DNA of 38,025 nt, from contig QHYU01000143.1 in the NCBI GenBank assembly GCA_003224235.1, positions 1 to 38,025 of the forward strand, in the 5' to 3' direction. Of this stretch, positions 15,770 to 23,470 are shown piece by piece. Each line of letters opens with the position of its first letter. The first letter of the stretch is position 1. Source of the DNA: Acidobacteriota bacterium. GTDB taxonomy: Bacteria; Acidobacteriota; Terriglobia; Acidiferrales; UBA7541. The position numbers and the translations under genes were made by a program. The notes below the pieces were generated by a model. The model worked only from the letters and a program-made list of their open reading frames with translations, did no database searches and had not been told where the DNA came from.

Positions 15770-16357
15770 GTGGGCTGAAACCTGCCAAGGTGCCGCAAAG
15801 TCCGCCTCGGAAAACACCTCGGCGGTGAAGGCCCAAAGACGCGCGCCGGGATCTTTCCAAGCATCGGGCTGGAGTCCCGCCTTCGCGCAGGTCTCTTCGA
15901 GGAATCGCTCGCGCGTCCATTGATGCTCGACGGCAACCTGCGGAAGAAGCACGCCCCGCCGGTCGCCCAGCGCAAACACCAGCCCCTGCCGGCCCACCTC
16001 CACCGCCAGGGGCTCGATTGGCTCCAACGGGGAGAGGACCGAGATCTGGATTTCGAGCTCCCCTAGTTCCTCAAACCGCAGCGGCCGAAACCTGGGGTCA
16101 TCCATCGCCGCGCCAATAGCGCAGCGCACCACCGTGTCTGCCAGCGGCTCGGACGCCGCCACCTGCCCAATGCAACCGCACAGCCGCCCTTGGTGATGCA
16201 AGGTGACGAATGCCCCGCAGGGTTCGGCGAGCGGACCGGTGAGTGGGGTTAGTCCGGGCAGGCGGCGTTGAAACACCGCCTCAACAATGGCGCGGCGCGC
16301 CAGCCCCAGCAGCGCGCGCCGATCGGCTTCTTGCAAGGGACTACGAGGTGGCGACAT
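15767..16357 (-). CDS. AMMECR1-domain protein (AmmeMemoRadiSam system protein A)
   Basis: A 196-aa AMMECR1 family protein of unknown biochemical role. The hallmark LCGCIGQ (position about 59-65) is visible, followed by the conserved ASEPLADTVVRCAIGAAMDD and DPRFRPL segments and EIQISVLSPLEPI. Bacterial members are often encoded with a Memo-like protein and a radical SAM enzyme; neither is in this window, so the protein may act alone. The start overlaps the end of pgsA by 17 bp, indicating translational coupling. The stop codon coincides with the edge of a MITE. Confidence 0.9.
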   Translation of the reverse strand: MSPPRSPLQEADRRALLGLARRAIVEAVFQRRLPGLTPLTGPLAEPCGAFVTLHHQGRLCGCIGQVAASEPLADTVVRCAIGAAMDDPRFRPLRFEELGELEIQISVLSPLEPIEPLAVEVGRQGLVFALGDRRGVLLPQVAVEHQWTRERFLEETCAKAGLQPDAWKDPGARLWAFTAEVFSEADFAAPWQVSAH

Positions 16358-16967
16358 CCTGCTGCTTTTTTCTGCGCTCCAGTAGCCGCAGGCGGCGCCG
16401 CTGCTTCACGCGGTCGTCCACCTGGTTCCAGAACCTCAGGAAGTATTGCACTGCCGAAGCCACGGCGCTCACCACCACCAGCCAGAGAAGCAGCGGGCCG
16501 AGCGACTTGAACAGGCCGTGCTTTGCACCCAAGATGAGCACGCAGGCCGCCAGCACTTGCAACACCATTTTGGTCTTGCCCAGCGCCGAGGCCTGGATGG
16601 TGAAACCCTCCGCCGAGGCGATGTTTCGCAACCCCAGCACGATGAACTCCCTCCCGATGATGATTACTACCATCCATCCCGGCACCAGGTGCATCTCCAC
16701 CAGCGAGACGAATGCCGCTGAGATCAGCAGCTTGTCGGCAATCGGGTCTAGCAGGATCCCCAGCGTGGTCACCTCGCCCCGCCGCCGCGCATAATAGCCG
16801 TCTGCCCAGTCCGTCGTCGCCGCCGCTAGCAGGATCAACACGCCCCAAATAGCGAAGTTAATCGATACGCCCCAGACTACCAGGTTGGGCGTCCCGCTCA
16901 GGAGAACTACGACCAACAGAGGCACGAAGAAAATTCGCAGGATGGTGAGACTGTTCGGGAGGTTCAT
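16341..16967 (-). CDS. pgsA: CDP-diacylglycerol-glycerol-3-phosphate 3-phosphatidyltransferase
   Basis: Makes phosphatidylglycerol phosphate in the inner membrane, the committed step to acidic phospholipids. The 208-aa protein starts with MNLPNSLTILRIFFVPLL, typical for PgsA. The complete CDP-alcohol phosphotransferase motif is present: D53-x2-D56-G57-x2-A60-R61-x8-G70-x3-D74-x3-D78. Several hydrophobic helices follow, and the tail is basic. The AMMECR1 gene overlaps its 3' end. A related CDP-alcohol phosphotransferase is possible, but the N-terminus favours PgsA. Confidence 0.93.
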   Translation of the reverse strand: MNLPNSLTILRIFFVPLLVVVLLSGTPNLVVWGVSINFAIWGVLILLAAATTDWADGYYARRRGEVTTLGILLDPIADKLLISAAFVSLVEMHLVPGWMVVIIIGREFIVLGLRNIASAEGFTIQASALGKTKMVLQVLAACVLILGAKHGLFKSLGPLLLWLVVVSAVASAVQYFLRFWNQVDDRVKQRRRLRLLERRKKQQDVATS

Positions 16968-17478
16968 GACGCGCTCAGCAGTCGTGTCTCATGTTATCTT
17001 GCAGTACAGCGAGCGACGGGGCGTCCTCACTATAGACCCCGATTGGGCACCAGTCAACGACGCGTATCGAGCCATCCAGAATGTAACCGTAGGGGTTGTT
17101 CTTGCGCGCAACACAAGAGAAGAGTTCACTGCCAAGGACGCATCTGAAGCAGAATGACCTGCTGCAAGGCTGTGCAAATCCTCTAGTGGGGTCCTCCGGA
17201 CGGCATTCGGATTCCTACAGGGATGCAGGAATGGGGTCTGATGGTTAACCCAAATAGATTCAATTAGTTAAAGCACGGCTGACTCGACGGCTGGCAGTCC
17301 TATGCTGCAAGCGCAGGGTCATCAGAACTTTGGCCTAAGCTCGTTTTCCACAACAATTTCCACAGTTTCACCCAGGGTTTGCAGTGCCGAGCTAACGAAA
17401 AGGTAATCCTTCAGCAAACCTACCGGTGCAGCCTTTGCAGCTCGGAACCCTGTAGGGGATTGCCCCGGCCGCACTTCC
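16968..17478. other. Gene-free stretch with two DnaA-box-like sequences
   Basis: No supported gene or RNA is seen in this 511-bp gap. It is less GC-rich than its surroundings in the middle. Two direct 9-mers, TTTTCCACA (17344-17352) and ATTTCCACA (17356-17364), are one and two mismatches from the TTATCCACA DnaA box and 12 bp apart. Short weak palindromes lie near 17210-17230 and 17448-17465. No replication genes are nearby, so an origin is not claimed. Confidence 0.4.
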
Positions 17479-17679
17479 TCAGGCGTGACTAGGTCCGCGC
17501 AAGATCCGCGCGGGCAGCAGGATCAGCGCTCGAACCAGCTCGAGAACTCCGTCGACGGCGATCCCGACCAGCCGGAACGGCACCAGGATCAGCCACACCA
17601 GCGGATAGAGCACCAACGCCAGCAGCGCCGCGGGCCAGCAAAGAACTAACAGAATGCACCAGAGCAGGAATTTGATCAT
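17479..17679 (-). CDS. Small hydrophobic membrane protein
   Basis: A 66-aa protein with one long or two short membrane segments (MIKFLLWCILLVLCWPAALL, continuing to LVPFRLVGIAVDGVLEL) and a basic tail (PARILRGPSHA). Function unknown. It is supported by a strong AGGGAGGTGG ribosome-binding site a few nt before the ATG and by its consistent hydrophobic pattern. It lies between pgsA and hflX on the same strand, with no overlap to either, and may be a single-gene transcript. Confidence 0.7.
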   Translation of the reverse strand: MIKFLLWCILLVLCWPAALLALVLYPLVWLILVPFRLVGIAVDGVLELVRALILLPARILRGPSHA

Positions 17680-17798
17680 CGGACCACCTCCCTACTCACA
17701 GACATTCTCATACCCGAGACGCGGCGGCAAATGTTTCATCGTGGTCCCCCGCGCCGCTGCGGAGCACTGGGGCAGCTTTCCTTTTTTTGGAAGGACCT

Positions 17799-19097
17799 TC
17801 AGGCCGGCGTGGTAGTGGCGCGGACTTTCAAACGGCGGGCGACCGATTCCGGCAATTCCACCTCGATGGCCATCTGGGAGTCATTCACTTCGGAATGCAG
17901 CACGTGCCCGAGCGCGTGAACCAGCGCCAGCGTGCGACCGTCGGCCAGCGGAATGCGAAACCGCAGCCGTACGACAGGATCAACTGGCATGGCCTGATCG
18001 ATCCGCCGCAACAACTCTTCCAACCCGGTGCCCGTCAGCGCCGATACGAACAGATTCCCGTTGCCCGCGAGCAGCGCAGCCGCCTCATCCGCCGGGAGGC
18101 GGTCAATTTTATTGTAAACGTGCAGGCGCGGCCGGTCCTCGACGCCCAACTCCGCCAGTATCTTTTCGACTTCGGCGTCCTGCTCCGCGTGACGCGGGTT
18201 GGAGATATCGCTTACGTGCAGGATCAGAGCGGCCTCCTGCACCTCCTCAAGCGTGGCGCGGAACGCCGCCAGCAGGCCCGGGGGAAGGTCGCGGATGAAT
18301 CCCACTGTGTCGGAGAGCAGCACGCGCCGGTGAGACGCCAGACGAACGGCGCGCACCGTCGGATCGAGCGTGGCGAACATTTTGGGCGAAACCAGCACCG
18401 TCGCCCGGCTAAGGGCATTGAAAAGCGTCGATTTGCCCGCGTTGGTGTAACCGACCAGTGCCACGGCGCCCAGCGGCACGGCCTGCCGCGCCTCACGCCG
18501 TAGCGAACGTTGGCGGCGCAGCATCTCGATGCTCTGCCCGATTTTGCGAACACGGTCGCGGATCCGCCGGCGGTCGGTCTCTAGTTTTTGTTCGCCGGGA
18601 CCCCGCGTGCCGATGCCGCCGCCCAGACGGGACAGCTGTGTGCCGCGGCCCGTGAGTCGGGGCAACAAATAGTTCAGTTGTGCGAGCTCGACCTGCAACT
18701 GGCCCTCGCGGCTGCGCGCGTGGCGCGCGAAAATGTCCAAGATCAATTGCGTGCGGTCGATGACACGGCACTCGGTGCCGCGCTCGAGGTTGCGCTGTTG
18801 CACGGGCGTTAGGTTGCGGTCGAAGACCACCGCCGCCGCCTTCCGCAGCCGCGCTTCGTTCTTGACTTCCTCCACTTTCCCGCGTCCGATCACGGTTGCT
18901 GGGTCTATGCCGTCGCGCAACTGAAAGATGGTGCCGGCTACTTCGGCGCCGGCGCTGCGCGCCAGCTCCTCCAGCTCGGCAAGCGACTCGCGCTCCGCCT
19001 GGCCAGCATCTACGCCAGGTAGATGCGGCATTCTCTTCAGTCCAACGCCGACCAGCAGCACGCGTTCAGGTGCACTCGTTGTTTGCGAAGTCTTCAT
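17799..19097 (-). CDS. hflX: Ribosome-associated GTPase HflX
   Basis: A cytoplasmic GTPase that binds and rescues or splits stalled ribosomes. The 432-aa product from MKTSQTTSAPERV fits the family length; a longer frame upstream has no family similarity. Visible parts: the N-terminal domain VGVGL...SLAELEELARSAGAEV, the HflX glycine-rich LGGGIGTRGPGE (158-169), a coiled-coil region, then the G-domain with GYTNAGKST (216-224), SPKMFATLDPTVR (switch region), DTVGFIRDLP (G3) and NKID (G4). The ribosome-binding site is weak. It is 76 bp downstream of miaA on the same strand, a pairing also seen in proteobacteria (miaA-hfq-hflX). Confidence 0.95.
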   Translation of the reverse strand: MKTSQTTSAPERVLLVGVGLKRMPHLPGVDAGQAERESLAELEELARSAGAEVAGTIFQLRDGIDPATVIGRGKVEEVKNEARLRKAAAVVFDRNLTPVQQRNLERGTECRVIDRTQLILDIFARHARSREGQLQVELAQLNYLLPRLTGRGTQLSRLGGGIGTRGPGEQKLETDRRRIRDRVRKIGQSIEMLRRQRSLRREARQAVPLGAVALVGYTNAGKSTLFNALSRATVLVSPKMFATLDPTVRAVRLASHRRVLLSDTVGFIRDLPPGLLAAFRATLEEVQEAALILHVSDISNPRHAEQDAEVEKILAELGVEDRPRLHVYNKIDRLPADEAAALLAGNGNLFVSALTGTGLEELLRRIDQAMPVDPVVRLRFRIPLADGRTLALVHALGHVLHSEVNDSQMAIEVELPESVARRLKVRATTTPA

Positions 19098-19173
19098 TCG
19101 CTGCAGGGAATGGCGATGCGCGCGGGGGCCGCTGCGGCGCGATGTCTCTGGCTCGCTCTCATGTCTAAGGTAA

Positions 19174-20172
19174 TTATACCCCTTCGGTGCCGCACGCGCG
19201 AGCAGGCGATTCCTCGACAAGCCCCTTCTCAAGAAACCTGAGAACCGCAGCCACGATCTCCGTGTCATCGCCGAATCCCGGGAACCAGTGCACGCCCGAC
19301 TCCTTGCGAAACCAAGTGAGCTGACGCTTGGCATATCGGCGCGTGGCCTGTTGGATCGCAGCCACAGCTTCCTTGAGGCTTTGTTTACCCTCCAGATGTG
19401 CGCGCAATTCGCTGTAGCCGATAAACTGGAATGGCTTGGCCGTGGCCGGGATCCCCCTTGCCACAAGGTCCCTCACTTCTTGTAGCCAGCCACGCGCGAG
19501 CATGGCTTCGCCGCGGCGTTCGATACGCTCGTAGAGTCCCGCGCGGTTGGGCATCAACCCAACCTTCAGCGGGACGAATCCTTGGAGTCCCGGAAGGGCC
19601 GCCTGGTGCACGGTGCTGATGGGTTTGCCCGCCAGCAGACACACTTCGATGGCGCGGATCAGCTTCGGGAGGTCGCGCGGGGCTATGCGCGCAGCTGCGG
19701 CGGGATCCAGGCGCCTCAGGAGGCGATGCAAGTAAGTCGGGCCACCGCTTCTCGCGCGTTCGTTGAGTCGGGTGCGCAGTTCCTCAGAGCGCGTCGGGGC
19801 ATCCGCTAGACCCTCCAGTAGAGCGCGTAGGTACAGACCCGTGCCGGCGGTAACAATCGGCAGGCTGTTCCGCTGGCGCAGCACTTCCAGGATTTCCAAG
19901 GCTCGCAAACGATACTCGCCCGCAGTGAAAAGCTCCTGCGGCTCGACCAGATCCATCAGGTGATGCGGAATGCCACGTTGTTCTTCCCACGTCGGCTTGG
20001 CCGTGCCGATATCAAAGTGGCGATAGACCTGTGTTGAATCGCAGGCCACCACCTCGCCCCTAAGTCGCTCGGCGAGATGCACGCCGAGCGCCGATTTGCC
20101 GGAAGCCGTCGGCCCAACGATTACGATCAAGGGAGTCACGCGAGAGGTGGTGGGCCCTGCCGAGATGTTCAT
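19174..20172 (-). CDS. miaA: tRNA dimethylallyltransferase
   Basis: Adds the dimethylallyl group to A37 of tRNAs that read codons starting with U. The 332-aa protein starts at MNISAGPTT, 13 residues before IVIVGPTASGKSALG (16-30, the P-loop). The conserved DSTQVYRHFDIGTAKP, GIPHHLMDL and TAGTGLYLRALL blocks follow, and RRYAKRQLTWFRKE marks the C-terminal part. Its ATG overlaps the stop of the 31-codon microprotein gene by 4 nt, which fixes the start. It is the last gene of the fabZ-to-miaA overlapped series. Confidence 0.96.
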   Translation of the reverse strand: MNISAGPTTSRVTPLIVIVGPTASGKSALGVHLAERLRGEVVACDSTQVYRHFDIGTAKPTWEEQRGIPHHLMDLVEPQELFTAGEYRLRALEILEVLRQRNSLPIVTAGTGLYLRALLEGLADAPTRSEELRTRLNERARSGGPTYLHRLLRRLDPAAAARIAPRDLPKLIRAIEVCLLAGKPISTVHQAALPGLQGFVPLKVGLMPNRAGLYERIERRGEAMLARGWLQEVRDLVARGIPATAKPFQFIGYSELRAHLEGKQSLKEAVAAIQQATRRYAKRQLTWFRKESGVHWFPGFGDDTEIVAAVLRFLEKGLVEESPARACGTEGV

Positions 20173-20264
20173 TCGAGGTATTTCCAGTAGCGGGCGAGCA
20201 AATAGGCAAGCACTAGCAGCGCCAGCAGCAGCATACCCAGAACCTGCGTGCGGTTTACCTTCAC
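20169..20264 (-). CDS. 31-aa single-span membrane microprotein
   Basis: A 31-codon frame (GTG start) that exactly fills the gap between the TonB-like gene and miaA. Its GTG overlaps the TGA of the upstream gene (GTGA, 20261-20264), and its TGA overlaps the ATG of miaA (ATGA, 20169-20172). The product has a basic start (VKVNRTQ), one hydrophobic helix LGMLLLALLVLAYLLARYW and a short KYLE tail. It predicts a small inner-membrane protein with the N-terminus in the cytoplasm. The double overlap and clean helix argue for a real gene; its function is unknown. A role beside the TonB-like protein is only inferred from position. Confidence 0.65.
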   Translation of the reverse strand: MKVNRTQVLGMLLLALLVLAYLLARYWKYLE

Positions 20265-21604
20265 TGGTAGTCGATCGGGAGATTATACAGAAAGATAAAC
20301 CGTAATTCGATGTATGGCCCGCTGAAAGCCGGCGGCAGGGGTTCGAATGGGCTCGAGGCGCGAATGGAAGAAAGCGCGGCGCGGTCGAGCGGTTCCTTGC
20401 CCGAAGTGGAGGCGAGCTGAGGCTCCGGGAACGGCACAGTCCCATTGCGCATAATGCGGAACTGCAGCACCACCTTGCCCTTCTCTCCTAGGTGCGCGGA
20501 TTCGGGGATCACTGCATACCAGTTCCGTTTCACGCTGGCCAGGACGCGCGCAAGGTAATTGTTGAAGTCCACGCCCTCATCCGGTGTCAGCATCTGCACA
20601 GTGCCGCCAAGATAGTTTTGCCCGCCCCCTCCGCTCGGCGGGGCTGGTCCACCGAACTCACCAGTAGCCCCGCCGCGGCGGCTCTTCAGCGCATCGCGCA
20701 AAGATTCTTCGAGCGCCTTGCCGGGCGAGGAGCGTTGCAACGCCAGCCCGCTGGGAGCCTCTGGAGGCGACTTCGGCGTCTCCAGCCGCGCCTGTTCGCG
20801 CGGCGGGTCGCCACGCCCCGACGGTTCCGGGGCGGACGGAAGCTGCGGCGTGGGCGCGGCAGGCAAATCACGCGTGACGCGCTCGCGTTCCGGCGGGCCG
20901 GGCCTCGGCTGCAGCTCCGCAGTTGGCGGGGCCATCTGGCGGAGCAAGCGCGGATCAATCCGCACCTGTGAGTTGGTGGGCTCCTTGGGATTCCGCGGCA
21001 GTTTGGGGACGTCCGTCACCGCAGGCGGCAGGAATATATAGTTCAACTGGCGGCGCGCCAGCTCCAACTCGGCCGGCGTAGGCTCGCGATAGGGAAACAG
21101 TTTTGGCTCCAGAAGCAAGAAGCCGACCAGAATGACATGAAAGACGATGGATGAGACGCGCGCCACACCTTGCCAGTGCGAGACCCGCTCTTCCACTGGT
21201 TTCACCAGAAAATTGACTTGCCCGGTGGTGATCACGTCCGGCTCAAGCACGTCGGGAAGATCCGCAGCCGCTACGAGGCCTTTGGGCTCGATCGCCACGG
21301 GCAAAAGGTCTCTGGGCACCGCCAGGCGCTTATCGAGCACCGTCAGCGGCAGGAGCTGTGGAATGACTGTGGTGGTTTCCAGCGGCTTCGCCGGCATATC
21401 CCGCGGCACCACAATCCTCGTCGCGAGCACATCCAAGGGGAAGTGAGCGGGGATCGACGTCCGGCCGTCAAGCGGCACAACCGGCAGACCAGCCGGCACC
21501 AGCGCCCGTTCGTCGAGCACCGTCGAGAGCCGGCGCGGAGCTGGCGCGCCCTTGCTTTCGGGTGCCAGCCGAACGTTTTGCGGAATCAGGACCCGGGGAA
21601 TCAT
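20261..21604 (-). CDS. TonB-like energy-transducer protein with 15-residue N-terminal repeats
   Basis: A 447-aa inner-membrane protein. Residues 29-126 form an unusual cytoplasmic tandem repeat of exactly 15 residues (about 6.5 units; Leu/Ile at 30, 45, 60, 75, 90, 105, 120; Pro at 37, 52, 67, 82, 97). One membrane helix follows (about 149-166, SSIVFHVILVGFLLL), then a Pro-rich periplasmic spacer (about 200-320) and a C-terminal domain with NYLARVLASVKRNWYAVIPE, LQFRIMRNGTVP and a final SSPFEPLPPAF, as in TonB C-terminal domains. By family, such proteins link the proton-motive force to outer-membrane receptors or act as structural analogues. The gene overlaps its neighbours on both sides by 4 nt. 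No ExbB/ExbD genes are in the window. Confidence 0.88.
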   Translation of the reverse strand: MIPRVLIPQNVRLAPESKGAPAPRRLSTVLDERALVPAGLPVVPLDGRTSIPAHFPLDVLATRIVVPRDMPAKPLETTTVIPQLLPLTVLDKRLAVPRDLLPVAIEPKGLVAAADLPDVLEPDVITTGQVNFLVKPVEERVSHWQGVARVSSIVFHVILVGFLLLEPKLFPYREPTPAELELARRQLNYIFLPPAVTDVPKLPRNPKEPTNSQVRIDPRLLRQMAPPTAELQPRPGPPERERVTRDLPAAPTPQLPSAPEPSGRGDPPREQARLETPKSPPEAPSGLALQRSSPGKALEESLRDALKSRRGGATGEFGGPAPPSGGGGQNYLGGTVQMLTPDEGVDFNNYLARVLASVKRNWYAVIPESAHLGEKGKVVLQFRIMRNGTVPFPEPQLASTSGKEPLDRAALSSIRASSPFEPLPPAFSGPYIELRFIFLYNLPIDYQ

Positions 21605-22599
21605 CCGTTTGCCTGTGGGGCTGCGAAGGCGCCCAGCTGGACTCGCCTTCCGTGATCGAGGATGCCCGCCATCACGCGGTCTGCCAGCTCCAGCGCCCGC
21701 CGGCCGGCGGCGCCGTCCACGCGCGGAACCTCACGCGTGCGCACCGCACCCAGGAATGCGCGTAGCTCCGCGCGGAGCGGCTCTTCCGGCTGCGTGGGCA
21801 GCTTCTCAAAATCGAATTGCGGCTGTGGCCCGGGTTGGCGGACGCGCACGCGCAAGGCGTCCTGACGGGTGTAGTCCACCGAGACATACTCGTGCACCTG
21901 AAAGAAGCGCATCTTGCGCACCCGCTCGGTGGAAACGCGGCTGGCCGTCACGTTGGCCACCGCGCCCGATTCGAATTCGATGCGCGCGTGCGCGATATCC
22001 ACGCGATCGCTCAGCACGGGGATGCCCACAGCCTTCAGGTCCGTCACGGGCGCGCCCACCAGCGCGAGCAGAATGTCCAGGTCGTGGATCATCACGTCGT
22101 ACACCACATCAACATCGAGGCTGCGCGGCGAAAAAACCCCCAGCCGGTGCACCTCAAAAAACAGCGGCCGCGAGAGAACTCTCTCCACTGCCACCACCGC
22201 CGGGTTAAACCGCTCCAGATGCCCCACCTGTAACACGCGCCGGTGCTGCCTCGCGGCGGCGATTAGTTCGTCAGCTTCCGCCAGCGACGCGGCCATGGGC
22301 TTTTCCACCAGGACATCGATTCCCAGCCCGAGCAGGCGGCAACCCATGCGCGCATGCTCGACAGTAGGCACAGCCAGGCTAACAGCATCAACGCGGCCCG
22401 TGAGAGCCTCGGTCCCCGGCAGGGCCGCGGTGGAAAATTCCTCTGCCACCCTGCGGGCGCGCTCTGGATTCGAATCCACCACCCCCACCAGCTCCGCATC
22501 TTCGAGCTCGCGGTACACCCGCACGTGGTTGCGACCGAAATCGCCGGCGCCGACCACCGCGACGCGAATCTTCTGTCCGCTGCCAAGGCTCGCGCTCAA
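21601..22599 (-). CDS. Gfo/Idh/MocA-family NAD(P)-dependent oxidoreductase
   Basis: A 332-aa sugar-type dehydrogenase. The Rossmann motif VVGAGDFGRNH (15-25) and the catalytic-lysine motif VEKPMA (98-103, Lys100) are clear. DVMIHDLDILLALVG is the substrate-side His/Asp segment. The gene is overlapped by 4 nt on both sides, between lpxI and the TonB-like gene, in a lipid A cluster. Related cluster-linked enzymes include GnnA, which oxidises UDP-GlcNAc for 3-amino lipid A. The GnnB aminotransferase that would be needed is not visible here, so that role is only a possibility. Confidence 0.9.
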   Translation of the reverse strand: MSASLGSGQKIRVAVVGAGDFGRNHVRVYRELEDAELVGVVDSNPERARRVAEEFSTAALPGTEALTGRVDAVSLAVPTVEHARMGCRLLGLGIDVLVEKPMAASLAEADELIAAARQHRRVLQVGHLERFNPAVVAVERVLSRPLFFEVHRLGVFSPRSLDVDVVYDVMIHDLDILLALVGAPVTDLKAVGIPVLSDRVDIAHARIEFESGAVANVTASRVSTERVRKMRFFQVHEYVSVDYTRQDALRVRVRQPGPQPQFDFEKLPTQPEEPLRAELRAFLGAVRTREVPRVDGAAGRRALELADRVMAGILDHGRRVQLGAFAAPQANG

Positions 22600-23459
22600 C
22601 GCTTCCTTTCTCCCGCCCCGGCCGGCTCAACCGCCTCGATAGCAATGCCTGCGGCGTTGGCCGTCTCGATCAGGCCCGCCCGGTCAAACAGCAGAGTCCT
22701 GTGCGCGTCAATGGCGAGCGCCGTGGCGACTGACTTCATCATTATTTGGACGGTGGAGAGGCCTACAACGGGTACATCGAAGCGCATGTCCTGTCTCGGC
22801 TTGCTCACCTTCACCACGACCAGCGGCGCGCCACCGGCGATGCGCCCGGCGCGCTCGATGGTTTCGTCGGTGCCTTCCATCGCCTCGATAGCCACGCAGG
22901 CGCGTTCGCGCACGACTACCGTCTGCCCTAGGTCGAGCCCGGCAATCTGCCGAGCAACCATGCGGCCGTAGGCGATGTCGGCGGCCTCGCGCGCGTCCGG
23001 AGCACGGCGCGTCAGCACGCCAGGCTGGGGCACCAGCGGCTTCAAGAACGCCGTCGAGTCCACCAGTTCGATTCCTTCAGCTTCCAGCGCCGCGGCTACC
23101 GCGCCAATCAGCGAATCCGTATTTTTTTGCGGCAGCGAGAAGAGCAGCTTAGCGAGCTTCCAGTCGGGCCGGATCGAGCTGAAGATCTTGTTGTGCTTCA
23201 CCTGACCGGCCATCACAGCCTTGTTGACGCCCTCCTGATGGAGCAACTCGAGCGCTTTGCTCAAGTCGCCCACGCTGACCCAGTGCAGCCGCGCGGCCAC
23301 GCTCTCGAGTTCCGGCGAAGCTTCTTCGCGCAGCGCAATCACTGCCATCTCGATTCCCTGGCTCCGGGCCGCCTCGAGCACCAGGAACGGAAACCGGCCG
23401 TTGCCCGCGATTAGTCCCCAGTGGGGAGGTTGTCCGGCAGCTTTGGGCGCGCTAGTCAT
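22596..23459 (-). CDS. lpxI: UDP-2,3-diacylglucosamine pyrophosphatase LpxI
   Basis: Hydrolyses UDP-2,3-diacylglucosamine to lipid X in the cytoplasm, the step done by LpxH in enterobacteria. The 287-aa protein from MTSAPKAAGQ matches the DUF1009/LpxI plan: WGLIAGNGRFPFLVLEAARS (14-33), VMAGQVKHNKIF, the DSLIGAVAAALEAEGIELVDS stretch read as two blocks, then VVVRERACVAIEAMEGTDET and the C-terminal FDVPVVGLSTVQ. It follows lpxA by 11 bp and overlaps the oxidoreductase gene by 4 nt. A longer upstream frame inside lpxA is rejected. No lpxB or lpxD is in the window. Confidence 0.93.
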   Translation of the reverse strand: MTSAPKAAGQPPHWGLIAGNGRFPFLVLEAARSQGIEMAVIALREEASPELESVAARLHWVSVGDLSKALELLHQEGVNKAVMAGQVKHNKIFSSIRPDWKLAKLLFSLPQKNTDSLIGAVAAALEAEGIELVDSTAFLKPLVPQPGVLTRRAPDAREAADIAYGRMVARQIAGLDLGQTVVVRERACVAIEAMEGTDETIERAGRIAGGAPLVVVKVSKPRQDMRFDVPVVGLSTVQIMMKSVATALAIDAHRTLLFDRAGLIETANAAGIAIEAVEPAGAGERKR

Positions 23460-23470
23460 GTGAGGAAGCC

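Noticed and set aside
17042-17157. Plus-strand frame reading DPDWAPVNDAYRAIQNV in the gap after pgsA
   Set aside because: No supported start, no ribosome-binding site and no recognisable family.
19098-19466. N-terminal extension of hflX
   Set aside because: Overlaps miaA antiparallel in frame choice and has no HflX similarity; MKTSQTT at 19097 fits the family length.
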